Assembly: GCA_051453625.1 (NCBI GenBank)
Contig: JBOZIK010000001.1
Coordinates: 175,527,228 to 175,591,227, forward strand
DNA: 64,000 bases
Reading direction: 5' to 3'
Origin: Welwitschia mirabilis
Lineage: Eukaryota; Gnetophyta; Gnetopsida; Welwitschiales
This document shows positions 46,390 through 58,635 of this stretch, piece by piece (the first letter of the stretch is position 1; every line of letters starts with the position of its first letter). The notes below the pieces were generated by a model. It saw only the letters and a list, made by a program, of their open reading frames with translations. It did no database searches and was not told where the DNA came from. The position numbers and the translations under genes are program-made.

Positions 46390-47679
46390 TGATAATAAGA
46401 AAAAATTAATATTTACATTAAGAAATATAGGCCTTGTTAGCATGACTAATTAATCATTATGATGCTTTTATGCATTTATTATAATTAAGGAAATATAAAT
46501 CTAGTTTACAAATAATCTATCTTAAGACTATCATTTTTCAAGATATTTATATCATCTAAAGTATTGTGGTAGAAGATGGAGGTATGTTAAGCGTTATTGG
46601 TGGTGGCACTAGTTCTAGGAGTGATGGCACTAGCTCTAGGAGGGACAACACTAGTTAGCATGTGTAGAATGGATTCATACTTATGTTATTAAACCTTCTT
46701 GATTTAAGTAATTCATTCATAGCATTTCCAAAAGTAAATGTCAAGCATAGAATAATTTATAATAAAATCCCCTCAAATTAATGCTAAGAATAAAGGACAA
46801 CCCTATATACTTTGGACATTATAAATAATGAACTAATTATGCCTTGAAAACCATAAATTGGAAACCTTAATTCACCTTGTAAATACCATATTCACTTCAG
46901 TTAAAGAAATAATTTATCATATTATATAAGAAATTATTAAAGCTTTAGCCATATGTTCTTTCTAATTCTCCCATTAGGGATGGACTAACTATTAAGCTAG
47001 CATGATACTTGTTGGATTAAAATAAGTGATTTTCTTAGATTATGGGCTTTTATTTATTTGGTAATAAAGTGTTATATGTTCTTCTCTTAGTAAATTACTT
47101 TGATATCTAGTTATAATTTACTTCATATTATTATGCTTAGGAATGGGTAAAGTATGTTATTACTTTAAGATCTTATGATGAATATTCTTTTGGATTTCTC
47201 TTGCATAATCTAAATCTTTATTTGATAAATCTTGGGAGACCCCTACTTTTTATGCTTATAATATTCTTGTTGTGAATGCTAGATGGCTTAGAGACATAGC
47301 TATCATATCTACGATGAATGAGATTATAATATTATGCTTGAGCTAGAATTACATAAGCCTCATGTTTATGTCGGATGAGATTTTATGTTATTTTATTGAA
47401 CTATAGTAAAAGATAATGAATTTAATTAAATATTTATGTCTTTCTTGAAGTCATTATACTAATATTAATGTTATGTTCCATTCTTTATTATCTTATAGTT
47501 ACTTATACTTTTATTATCCTTGCTTTGATTGATAGTTTAATACATTTATCCTCATAGAAGAATGATAATGGGATTAAACTACAAATAAAAATCTTAATTT
47601 TATTTGTAAATTATTGGTTTGATTATGTAATATTTATATTAATAATAGATATAAGTGTAGCTAGATTTCATAATTAACA
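46390..47679 (+). repeat. Element E 3' LTR
   Basis: About 1290 bases, TGATAATAAG to AATTAACA, the partner of 31710-32935. It contains a 20-bp tandem repeat (46603-46662) with no counterpart in the 5' LTR. Confidence 0.85.
46603..46662 (+). repeat. 3 x 20-bp tandem repeat in element E 3' LTR
   Basis: Units gtggcactagttctaggagt, gatggcactagctctaggag and ggacaacactagttagcatg. At the same place the 5' LTR has only 'caagcattactatatgtagaatg'. Confidence 0.75.
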
Positions 47680-47684
47680 AGGCT
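47680..47684 (+). repeat. Target-site duplication of element E, right copy
   Basis: AGGCT, identical to 31705-31709 and adjoining the terminal ACA of the LTR. Confidence 0.8.
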
Positions 47685-47753
47685 CTTATCGTTTTTCTAT
47701 TTATTTCTTGCTTTATTCATGGATTCCAAAGTATTCCATTTGTATTTTAAGAG

Positions 47754-50211
47754 TGTAGTCTAGATTTATATCCTTTTTAATCCTCATAATTTATGAAGCC
47801 CTCATTTTTGTTATCTTAATTAAGAACTTTTTCCCTTTTATTTATTTTTTTAATATTATTATCTAATAGACATAATATAACCTAAGATTAAATTTTACTT
47901 ATTTCTTTATTAGAATTTTTATGTTTTTAAAAAAAAACCATGTTATTATTATATATTTATCTATAGTTAATTCCAAATTCATTTTGATTTATAAATTATA
48001 GCAATAATATAAGTTTATGCCCTCCATTTCTTCCTAGGTTTTCATCATGCAGAAAGATAACTTATAAATAGTGGAGGAGATTTAAAATTCTTATAAACAT
48101 ACATGGGTAAGTTTAATGATAATACCTAATCAATGTAATATGAGGTTATAACTCCCATTAATGGAATCCTAACTTGATATCTAGTCATTGTCTATATGTA
48201 TGTTAGTTCTGCTTTAGGTTCTAAACTATACAAAGATTATTGGATTAGATCCTATAGGCTTACACTTCACCTTAATATACTCCTCACATAGGTGACATGT
48301 GGTATGTGAGGTTGATGCATGCTTACAAATAAGCTTCATGTTTTTTAAACATCTTCAGATGGTGCAACATAATCCATCTATTTTAAGAACTTAAAATATT
48401 AAGTCAAACCAAGATCATACATGGTTATAATAGGATAGTAATGATTAAATACATTTTTGATAGGGTATTATGTTTAAGGAGGAAAAAAGACAATGCAACC
48501 CATCTTAATGATGAACTCTACATGTGAAGATGGACATTATTCAGATCATCTTAATTTAATTCTAGTTGATAAACAAATACATGCATGTAGTTGTAATTAA
48601 AGTAATTGTTTAATGATTATTTACCTAGTTATAATAATTCTAGTTATCATTAAATTCATTTTATACATATAATCATAAAAGAGAAAACAAGCACACCAAA
48701 ATAGCTCTATATTCAAGATTACAATGATGAAAACCTAAATAAAAGAAATATTTTCTTTTTTTTATCTAAGTAAAGAAAATAGTATTTTGTTTTTAAATAA
48801 TAATAAAAATGTCTAAAATATATTAAATCTCATCTTAATAATGTACTTAAAATAAAGTAATCTATACTCTAAGCTATGATAATCCTAGAATCATGCTTTC
48901 ATGCTCATATAACAATCTTCATGGATTGATGCAATAAAGGTAAACAAAAAAAAGGTATAGCTCAAGCATGATTTTTGAGATATTACTCTTTAATTGAAAT
49001 TCATAGGGCTATATTATAAGTTAAGAAAAGAAGTGATAATTTAAAAACTATTTATGTTACTTAAGCTACAAATGTAAAAACACTTACAAGCATACACATT
49101 CAAATTAAGATAAAAGAAAAATGTAAAAGATGTATTTCTATAGATGAAATATTATTTCTAAGTAATTTAACTTAAGTCTATTAATAGAGACATATCTTAT
49201 ATACTTAAAATTCCTTAAAATTCCTACAAAAGTTTATGTAATAATTTTTTGATAATTTAATATGTTAATTATAACATTTTTACTCTCTAAAGAGACATCA
49301 TAGTTTAAAATTAATAATTAATTAATTACAAAGAAAAATTAAATCATAGTAGATTTTATAAAATAGAATTATAATAAGATCCTTGAAATCTAGCTTAAAT
49401 TATCTTGGAATTCTAGAAATATTATTTCTAAGGTCATCATTTAGTGTTAAAACTATCAAATTTTTTAAAAGTATAGTCCTATCATAATTTACTAAAATAA
49501 ATATAAGTTTCAAAATACTTTGATTTTTAAATAATTCAAGATGTTTTGAAAATCTCATGAATTCCCTCCAACTTAAGATACTCAAGTTTTCATATTTCTT
49601 AACTAATAGTTATAGAAACATAAATTAATTTCTCACTATTTTTTATAATTATTTCTTAATGATTTTCAATAAATAAACTTTTTAAAAATAATTACAGATT
49701 AGAGAAATTATTATTTTTATGTATTCACATTTGTAACACAATCTTGAACTTATAAAAAATATTTCACTAATTTATACCTACTAATTAATAAGCTATGATG
49801 TTTTTATCATACACTTATATTCTAGAAATTTAATTTTTACAACAAGAAAGATATGGTTACATTTCTATAGCTAGTTATGAAATAATTTAGATTAGTAAAA
49901 TAATAGATATATTAAGTAATTATTTGTAGCATATCTTAGTTAAATTACTATATCAAATTATTGTTTAAAAAATCAACTCAATTCAAAAAGAACCATTTTC
50001 TATGAACCTTAGGATTTCCATGAAAGAGTACTATTAAAAGAGATTTTGAAGGATTAGGCTCTACTCCTAATAAGATGGATCTAATACATAATAGAAAAAA
50101 ATATAATATTAAAATAAACATAAATAGCAAAATTTTATTTTTTCCCTTTATAGTAAATCCTTTGGTTATTTGACCAAAACCATCAATTAGTAATCTCTAT
50201 CACTAAGTACA
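47754..50211 (-). repeat. Element G 3' LTR (left copy)
   Basis: Aligns with 56385-58635. Shared landmarks are 'ctaatagacata', 'tccatttcttcctag.ttttcatca', 'aaacatacatg', 'ataatacctaat.aatataatat', 'ttcaccttaatata', 'tgatgcaaca', 'ataatcttcatggatt', 'ttatggctatattataagtta', 'agaatagtta', 'aataatagatatatta' and 'taagatggacctaat'. To its right, ATAAATCCCTCATATCTT is the reverse complement of a polypurine tract (AAGATATGAGGGATTTAT), which supports the minus orientation and the right end. Confidence 0.8.
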
Positions 50212-51640
50212 ATAAATCCCTCATATCTTGCTCGCATCATGGTAAGAGCCAGTGGACAAGAATAATATTTTATAATATAATTTCATAAAAATAATACATA
50301 GTTCCATAATGTAATATCACATTATTCCACTAAGTTATTAAAAGAGACTATTTGGATAATATGAGTAAAAAATTTACTTGAAAATATTGGTAAGTTCTTA
50401 ATAGTTGAATATTGAGGAAGATCTAATCTTAAGATCTCCTCAGCTTCAAGCTTCCAAGATCCAAACCTCATAAGAAAGATAAGAAAAGAAAGAGATATGG
50501 AAGAAGGAAATTCAATTGTGTTTAAAGATGAAAAGTATCTCCTTTTTAAAAGTAAGTAAAATATCTCTATATGCACATAAATAATTGCACATATCTTATG
50601 ATTCTAAGATCACAATTTAGCACTGATAAGTATATAAGTAATAAGTACCATTAGAGTATAAAAAGAGATCATATTGTTGATTCATACATCTAATTGGCAT
50701 GAGTAATCGTCTTACTGTAATTATCAAGGTTAACTAAATATATCATTTCCTTATACTAGCTCCTTTTTAATCCTTTATAGGCTTATAAGTCAGACCATGT
50801 AACAAAATAATAAATGTAGAAATCTAAAAATTATCATATGGTATAATTATATAAACCATTTATTTTTTATGAATGAAATAATAAAGATACTATGAATCAA
50901 GTGGTCTTACACATCTCAAAAGCATAGAAGTTATGATAGAGTAAATCTAATTATTTATTGTTCTTAGTACTAGGTAAGATTTCATATACTTATTTACATA
51001 CTCATTTATCTTATAATGCATAAAATCTATCAATCATATAATAGAAGGAAGAAAAATTTTATTCATAATATAGTACATCTATCATATTAATGAAAAATTT
51101 AAATAAATAAATAAGATGTAAAATATATTATTATTTCCTGTTAAAAGTTTTTATTTATTACTTTTATCATGTAATTTTAATTCTTTACAGAATGAGGTTA
51201 CCTAATTTTAAATGTTTGGGTAGCTTTTCTCATAAAAACCTTGTAACATAATTATTATAATTTTCATAGTGAACCATAAAAATTACAAGCTAAACTTAAT
51301 TTAAAATTCCATCTTATTTTGATAAGACCTTTAAAGAAGAGTAATTCATAATAAAAAAGATTAATATACTTAATATCCAAGTGAGTAAGGTTTATAAAAT
51401 ATGGGATATAACATCTTCCTCCACTTAGACTAATTTACTTCTAGGAATCAAGATATATAAATAGGTTAATAATACCTACTTATATATTATGCAATTTAAA
51501 AATATTTAGATATTGATTTTTCAGTACTTTCTTTAGCTTCAAGTAGCTTTATCAACACTATGGTTACTTCACTTTCTATTCACTTCATAGATCTTCCTCT
51601 TTTGTAAATTGATAGTTCAAGTCAAGCACTGCTTCTAGNN
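50212..51640 (-). mobile_element. Element G 3' noncoding region
   Basis: Between the integrase C-terminus and the 3' LTR on the minus strand. AT-rich, with a minus frame at 50322-50576 that has no recognised domain. It includes the polypurine tract next to the LTR. Confidence 0.5.
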
Positions 51641-51648
51641 NNNNNNNN
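51639..51648. other. Assembly gap (10 N)
   Basis: Exactly 10 N just past the integrase C-terminal region. Confidence 0.99.
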
Positions 51649-51649
51649 T

Positions 51650-52860
51650 TCTCTATAGTCAAACAATCTAGTTCCACCCAAGTAAGCTACTACTTCAACA
51701 CATGAGAAGAATATATAATACTTTCTTATCATACTTAGATGTAAAACATTATGCATGTGCAATAATAGAAGAGGTAAAACAAGCTTGTATGCAATAGGTC
51801 CAAATATTTTTAATATTTTAAATAGTATAACAAATTGAGGAGCTAATATTAATATCTTAAATCTTTCATTATGTATTTCATTGGTAACACTTTAAGAAAT
51901 ACATTATCACTTATTTTTATCTTAAGATCTATTCTTTAATAGTCTGCATGCATCTTTTATTAGTCTGCTACTTATTTAAGTTTAATCCTTAATAATGCCA
52001 TTTTACTTTCCATTTCTTATAATATTTATCATCCCATAATAAATCTTTCTTTAGTTTTTGTCCATGTAGTGAGTGCTCTACATTTTCTATCATATACAGC
52101 TTCAAATGGAGCCATTCAAATTGAACTCTAATAATTGTTATTAGATTAAAATTCTAATAGTTATAAGTATTCTTCCCAACTCTTACAATTATCTAGAATA
52201 CATGCTTTAAGAAGATTTTTTAAAATTTAAATAACTCTTTTTACCTAACCAACTATTTAAGCTTAAAATGTAGTATTTATATTTAACTTGGTTCCTAAAG
52301 TCATCAGTAATTCTTACCAAAACTTATAAGCATATTTTAAATCTATAAGAGATATTTACTTAAGATACATTATGTAACTGAATAAAATTTTGAATATATA
52401 CTTTGGATAAATCCTTAGCATCATAAGTAGATTTTACTTGAATAAAATATACTAACTTACTTAATTATCCTATTAATTATTATCACAATAGAGTTATTAT
52501 CTCTTTGAGGTTTTGTAAGTCTTACAATAAAGCCTATGCAAATAATGTCCTATTTATATTCTAGAGAATCATAAGGATAAAGTAATCCTATGGATTTCTA
52601 TATTCTACTTTAACTTGTTAATAATTAAGAAACTTAATAAAAATTCTAGTATATTATTCTTCACCATTAATAATAATTTTTTTTCATGTTTTAATGCAAT
52701 TTACTTTCTCTAGGATATCATGATACAGGTCAATTATGAAACTTAAACATTAGCCTATGATTACCTTCACTGACGTTAGGAACCAAAAATATTTCCTTGA
52801 ATCTAATAATATCATATAAATTAATGATAAAATGTTTGGATCTATTAATTTTTTCGACTT
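51650..52860 (-). pseudogene. Element G integrase remnant
   Basis: Minus-strand reading: LKNLLKACILDN, KSWEEYL.LLEF and MAPFEAVYDRKCRAL (about 52075-52200). This matches the chromovirus integrase stretch [30 protein letters not shown]...MAPFEALYGRKCRSP. Then LAPQFVILFKILKIFGPIAY, KLVLP and NVLHLSMIRKYYIFFSCVEV (about 51670-51850) match the C-terminal K.SPRFIGPFEIL.R.GPVAYRLALP...VFHVSMLRKY. The catalytic core upstream is too decayed to place all DDE residues. It would have joined element DNA to the chromosome. Confidence 0.8.
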
Positions 52861-52959
52861 ATCCTTTAAATTTTGAGAATTCGCATCCATTTTTTATTCT
52901 TCTAACATAAAGATAGGAAATTGACTTTAAATTTTTATGATTACTTTAAGATAATCGTA

Positions 52960-54030
52960 TCTATTAAAAGCATTTCTAACCTTATGTTTTTCACCTTTAT
53001 GTATAATATCTAGATCAAAATCACATATAAATTTCATCTATTTTCTTTACCTAAGTTTTAAGTGTGATTGAGTAAAAATGTATTTTAAACTATTATAATT
53101 TATTCAAATTTGAAACTTTACATCATAGAAATAATGCTTTCACAATTTTAAAGCAAAAATTATTGTAGCTAATTTGAGATCATGAATAGAATAATTTTTG
53201 TTATGAGTTTTAAGTTATCTTGATCCATAAGTTATTATTCTTCTATCTTGTTCAAGCATTACTTCAAGACCACTTCTAGATGAATCAACATAAAATAAAA
53301 AAAACTTTAAATCATTTAGTACTACTAAGATTGGAGTACTAGTTAAGCATTCTTTAAGATGATTAAATGACTGTTAACATTTTCCTATCTATTGAAAGCC
53401 TCTATTTTTCTTTAAAAGGCTTATTAATGAAGAGGATATATTAGAGAATTTAAATATGAATCAATGACAATACCTCATAAAACCAAGAAATATTCTAACC
53501 TTAGTAGTGTTTATAGGTTTTGGCCATTTCATGGTTACTCTATCTTGATTCATTGATATATCTTTCTTGAATATTACATAACGTAGAAATTAAATGGATT
53601 TCTTCTAAAAATAGTACTTTTTCATGTTAGTATATAATTGGAGATTTCATAAAGTTTGTACCCCCATCCTCATGTGTTTTTTATGCTTTACATGAGTCTT
53701 GAGATAAATGAGAATATTATAAATAAATACTATTAGAAATAAATCAAGATGTGATTCAGAAATATAATTCATAAGACTCATAAATACTATAGGGGCATTA
53801 GTTAAACCAAATGAGATAATAATGAATTCATAATATCCATAGCACGTTCTTCTCATGATGATATACTATGATAAATGAAGCCTTTTTGTAAGAATTTTTT
53901 AAGGTAAATTTTTAATTCTAAAATTTCTTAGAAGACATTTTATATAGTTCCTTATAAATTAGTTGGATTCCTAGGATCAATTCAATAGAAAAATCAACTT
54001 CCCAAAGTGGTGGTACTCTTTATAATTTTG
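52960..54030 (-). pseudogene. Element G reverse transcriptase and RNase H remnant
   Basis: Minus strand, from the right: PLWEVDFSIELILG (about 54020), KKFLQKGFIYHSISS (about 53860-53900), then directly RRTCYGYYEFIIISFGLTNA and FMSLMN (53647-53856). Next come VFIYNILIY, FLGFMRYCH, KWPKPINTTKVRIFLGFMRY, SLLKKNRGFQ, then LKFFLFYVDSSRSGLEVMLE, YGSR.LKTHNKNYSIHDLKLA, FALKLWKHYFYDVKFQI, NSLKYIFTQSHLKLR and GEKHKVRNAFNRY. These match chromovirus RT and RNase H in order. The DD pair of VFIDDILIY is YN. About 60 residues between KGFI.PSISPWG and TRYGHYEF, including the motif A Asp, are missing. RNase H keeps VDSS for the family's CDAS. Confidence 0.85.
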
Positions 54031-54389
54031 TTGTAAATACATTAAGATACTTTTGGACTATTGGTATATTCTTTATCAAAGTTTCTCTTCCTTTTAATCT
54101 AATTAGTTTTAGATATATTATATAAACTATGAACCCCACTTAATTTCTTTTTTTATATACTTTGAATTAATTAATTTATCCATTATTGGTTTGTAATAAC
54201 CTTGAAAGATTAACCTTTGACAATAATTTATCATTTCTACTTGATGCTTTTTACAATTTATGATTTCTCTATTTTTTATTAATAATTCATATTAAAAACA
54301 ATGTTCTATTTTTAAAAGTCAATAATAATTGATTATATCTAAAAATCTTCCCCACTTCTAGATAAAGTATAGTTTTAACTGTGCTGATT

Positions 54390-54600
54390 AACTTTGAACA
54401 TGAACTCATTTGCTAGCTTTATGCATTTCTCAATTGGAGCATAAAAATACTTTTTCTCTTATGATAGTTATAGGATTTGTAAAGCAATGTATTACTTCAT
54501 AATCAAATAAAAGAATTAATTATTTATTATTAAGTAAAACATTACCTTCTATGACAATGCTTTAAAATTTTATCCATTGAGTATATACTACAACTTGAAG
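54390..54600 (-). pseudogene. Element G protease remnant
   Basis: Minus strand: VIEGNVLLNNK.LILLFDYE and VIHCFTN (about 54475-54555) corresponds to the chromovirus protease V.GTI.L...LVLFDSGATHSFIS. The active-site DSGA reads DYEV (54493-54504), so catalysis is lost. Confidence 0.65.
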
Positions 54601-54677
54601 TTATTCTATTAATGGAGGAATATTTTTAATTCTTTAGGCTTTTTTTGTTATTGTCTAAGAATGTTTCTATTAAGTAA

Positions 54678-55500
54678 TTGACATTCTTTTACATTATGAT
54701 TTTCTTTACAGTGATAGAACCAATATTCATTACACTAGTTCTAGTACTAATACTAACTAGGGATTTGTTAGAATTTGGATTTTTGACATTAAATACTTAC
54801 ATTGCTTTGAATAATACATTCTAATTTATTTTAAATAGAGCTTGCTTAGGTTGACTAAAATTCCTATTTCTACTATTATTGTTGCCAATGTTAATTTTGC
54901 TAAAGTGTAAATTATTATTTTAATACAACATTTGTGATTAAATTCCCTTAATGATATGATCCCATGAAGGAATTCTTTTCTTAATTTCTTATTATTTCTC
55001 CTAGTTTTGTTCTGCTATCTTTGCCTTTGCACAATCTATGTTATATTATTAGGTTAAAACATAAAACTTTGATATCAACAAAATAAATAAGACTATTAAT
55101 AAAGATATTTAATTTAGTTTCTTTGTCTATATTCATATGTGAAACATATCTTAATAATTCTATAAATTTACACTTATTAGATGCTATTGTTACATTATGA
55201 ATTTCTTTGAGATTATTGAATTCTATAACCTTCTATGTATCTCTCCTTAAAGATGATCAAATTCCATCCATGAAAGTTCTAGATCTTACAACTTGATCAT
55301 TTCCATTTTCCACCATAGATTAGCTTCTCCTTATAACATATAAATATCTAAAGAAGTCTTTTCATATTTATCATATCTTAAGGTATCTATAACCTTTTCA
55401 GCATCACTTAGCTATGATTTTGCTTTGAAAGCATCTAAATCTCTATAGACTTTGGTGGCTTTAGCTTAATAAGAGTTTAAATTAATTTTCTCATACCCAT
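54678..55500 (-). pseudogene. Element G gag remnant with zinc knuckle
   Basis: Minus strand from the right: a W-containing part (WWKMEM about 55300), CKFIELLRYVSHMNIDKETK and LNIFINSL (about 55070-55170), equal to KF.ELLRYVPHLV.TE..KI..F..GL of chromovirus gag. After a gap with no clear motif, WFYHCKENHNVKECQLL (about 54675-54725) is a CCHC zinc knuckle of the form C-H-C-K-E-N-H-x4-C, with the first Cys replaced by Phe and one residue short. Confidence 0.7.
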
Positions 55501-56369
55501 TGTCTTTTGTTGATTAATATCATTATTTACTTGGGGTTTTCACCTTGTTTTTTTATTTATGATCATATAGTTTAGGATGAATATGAGTTTCGCTCTATAA
55601 GTTATAAATATGTTTTTCACTTTAAAGTTATGTGATCATATAATTTATCATGAATAACTTGGCTAGATATTTAATTATTTCTAAGGATATCTAATTATAA
55701 GGTATTATTTAATGTATTTCTATTTCTTGTAAAAGATTAAGATCTTTAGGAATCATATACGATTATTGTCCTAAATTATTAAGATAATTGTAATTATTAT
55801 AATGATTATTATTTATAGGTATATGATAATTTAGTATTTAGTAGCTTAAATTCATCATCCTTTTTGGTGTTTTTTAATGAATTTTGAATTATCATAAATA
55901 TATTAGCATAATGATCATTTAGTATTAGGGTTATAATTAATCATATAAATACTTTAGAACCATATTATATATAATCAATGTTTAGGATTACCAAGATTCT
56001 AAGATTTTCATTAATGTAATCTTTAATATTATTAGGATTAACATCAATGTAATGTGGTATATATTTAAGGAACAGAAAAAATATAGATATAATAAAGCTT
56101 ATTACTATTAGGAGATATGATTAAATTCATGCTTAAAAAGAAGTTATCATTATCTTGAAATCTAGTATTATCAATGATATAAAGGATTTTACTTATAATT
56201 TAAGATTATTGGCAATATAATTAACTATATAGATATTAAGAATTAAGGTTACTATTGTTACAAATAACTTTAAGATTATTAAGGAGAAATGTTGTTAAAG
56301 ATATAATTAGATTTATATTCCTATAAATTTATAAGTGCTTAACATAGGTACTATTTAACATAACCTAAA
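55501..56369 (-). mobile_element. Element G leader
   Basis: Between primer site and gag on the minus strand. AT-rich, no domain recognised. Confidence 0.45.
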
Positions 56370-56381
56370 GCTTTGATAGTA
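56370..56381 (-). other. Primer-binding site of element G (initiator tRNA-Met type)
   Basis: On the minus strand TACTATCAAAGC follows the LTR end after three bases. It matches the common plant primer site TGGTATCAGAGC at 9 of 12 positions, two of the three differences being G-to-A, and continues CTTTAGGTT. Confidence 0.7.
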
Positions 56382-56384
56382 ATT

Positions 56385-58635
56385 TGTGACATCATATCCT
56401 TTTTTACACTAATCAAGCACATTTTATTTGTCTTTTCATCTTGAACTCTTTAATATTATTACCTAATAGACATAGCAGAACTTAGAAATAAATATTACTT
56501 ATTCCTTTATTAGCATTTTTATATTTTAAAAAAATCAAATAATTATTATATGTTTATCTATAATTAATTCCTAAGTCATTTTAATTTACAAATAATATTA
56601 ATGTTATAAGTCTATGTTCTCCATTTCTTCCTAGTTTTTCATCACGTAAAAAGACATCTTATGAGTAGTAGGGGATATGTAAACTTACTATAAACATACA
56701 TGAATATGTTTAAGGATAATACCTAATTAATATAATATAAGTTTGTCACTCCTATTAATGAATTCTAACTCAATATATTGCTAACCTTCGGATCCGAGTT
56801 ACTTCTACTTCAGGTTATAAACTATACAAATATGACTTAGCTTAACTTTGTAACCTTATATTTCACCTTAATATACCTCCAATAGAGGTAAGAAGTAGCA
56901 CATGAGATGGATGCATCCTTATAAATAACCCTCGCTTCCTTGAAACATCTTGAGATGATGCAACATGATTCATCAATTTCAAAGGCTTGAAATATTAAGC
57001 TGGAATAGGTTTATACATGGATAGGATAATAGAGTGATGATGAAATCTACTTTTAGTAGGATATTATATTTATAAAAAATTACACCGCAATCCATATTAG
57101 TAATAAAATCCAAGTATGAAGATGAATATTATTAGGATTATATTGATTTAGTCCTATGCAATGAATACACCATACAAATGCATGCATATAATTATAAGTA
57201 ACATGGATATTTAATGATTATTTAGTTAGTTATAATAATTCTAATCATCATTAGGTTCATTTTATAGTTTTAATCATAAAAGAAAAAACAATAATACTAA
57301 AACATCTCTATATTTAAGATTACAATAATGAAAATCTAAATAAAGAAAATATTTTTTATTTTTATCTAAATAAAGGAAATTTTTTTATTTTTAATCTAAA
57401 TAAAGGAAATATTGTTTTTTTTCTTTTAATAATAGCAAAGTGTCTAATTTGTATAAAATCACATTTTAATAATGTACCTAAAAAAACTAATCCATACTTG
57501 GATCTATGCTAAATTCAAAAACATTCTTCTATGCTTATATGATAATCTTCATGGATTAGTGTAATAAAGGTAAATAAAAGCATAGCTTAAGAATAATTGT
57601 TGGAATATAACTCTTTATTCAAAACTTATATGGCTATATTATAAGTTAATAAAATAAGTGATAAGCTAAAGGCTTTCACTTATTTTTAAGTAATTTAACT
57701 TAGGGCTACTAATAGAAATGTGTCTTGTATACTTAAAATACCTATAAAATTTTATTTAATAATTTTTTATATAATTTAATAAATTGATTATAACATTTTT
57801 TTAGTCTTTAAGGAGAGATAATAATTAATTATGAAGAAAACGATAAATTATAGTACTTTTTCATAAACTAGACCCATAATAGGATTCTTAAAAACTAACT
57901 TAAACTAAAATTATAGTCCTATCACATTACACTAAAATGATAATAGCTTTTAATACTTTAAGTTTTTAAATGATTCAAGATGTTTTGGAAATATTATGTA
58001 ATTTATTACAACTTAGGATAATCAAATTTATAGATATCATAACTAATAGTTATAGAAATGTAAATGACTTGCTCATTATTTTCTTCATTTATTTTATAAT
58101 ATGTTTTAATGAATAAATTTAAATTACTATTTTTACATTTTACATTTATAAAATAATCTTAGACTTACAAAAATCATTTTATTTATTAATACTTACTAAT
58201 TAATAACATATGATGTTTTTATCATATACCTCTGTTTTATAAGTTTAATTTTTACAATAACAAAATATGGCAAAGTCTTTGCAACTATTTATGTAATAAT
58301 TTAAATAAGTAAAATAATAGATATATTAACTAATTATATATAAAATATCTTAATGAAATTACTAATTTAAATTACTGTATAAAGCAAAATCAACTTAATT
58401 CGAAAACAACCATGTACTATGAGCCTTAGAATTACCATAAAAGATTACTAGCATAAAAGAGATTTTTGAGAATTAGTTCTTTGCTTCTAGTAAGATGGAC
58501 CTAATGAATAATAGATATAAACATAATATTAAAATAAACATGAATGCATAGATTTGTTCTTCCTCATTTTATAGTTAACCCCCTTATCACTTGGTCATAA
58601 TCATCTATTAGTAACTACTATCTTTTTAAATTTCA
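56385..58635 (-). repeat. Element G 5' LTR (right copy)
   Basis: Starts on the + strand at TGTGACATCATATCC next to the primer site and runs to ATTTCA. It is the partner of 47754-50211. A local amplification of 'tttttatctaaataaaggaaat' units (three, 57345-57410) is found here but appears once in the left copy. Confidence 0.8.
57345..57410 (+). repeat. Three-unit local repeat in the G right LTR
   Basis: Units built on 'atctaaataaagnaaat' plus 'ttttttatttttt', spaced about 30 bases. The left LTR has about one unit (48734-48785). Confidence 0.55.

Larger units (their letters stand above)
31710..47679 (+). mobile_element. Element E: Athila-like Ty3/gypsy retrotransposon with nested element D
   Basis: Two direct LTRs (31710-32935 and 46390-47679) are flanked by the identical 5-bp duplication AGGCT. 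Inside are a primer site, gag and protease in + orientation, then a region without recognisable RT, RNase H or integrase. Element D (38787-45060) lies in the right half. Removing D leaves about 9.7 kb, a normal length for an Athila-type element. The survival of a perfect target duplication shows that the two LTRs belong to one insertion in spite of 14.7 kb between their starts. Confidence 0.85.
47754..58635 (-). mobile_element. Element G: long-LTR chromovirus (Del/Tekay-like)
   Basis: About 10.9 kb on the minus strand. Two long direct LTRs of about 2.25-2.46 kb surround, in minus order, a primer site of the initiator-Met type, gag with a zinc knuckle, protease, RT, RNase H, and integrase with its conserved C-terminal region. 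Motifs (YGYYEF..SFGLTNAP.VFM.LMN, LHLSMIRKYY) and LTR length fit the Del/Tekay chromovirus lineage as I know it. Every domain is broken. No clear target duplication was found, and the left end is the least certain. Confidence 0.85.
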
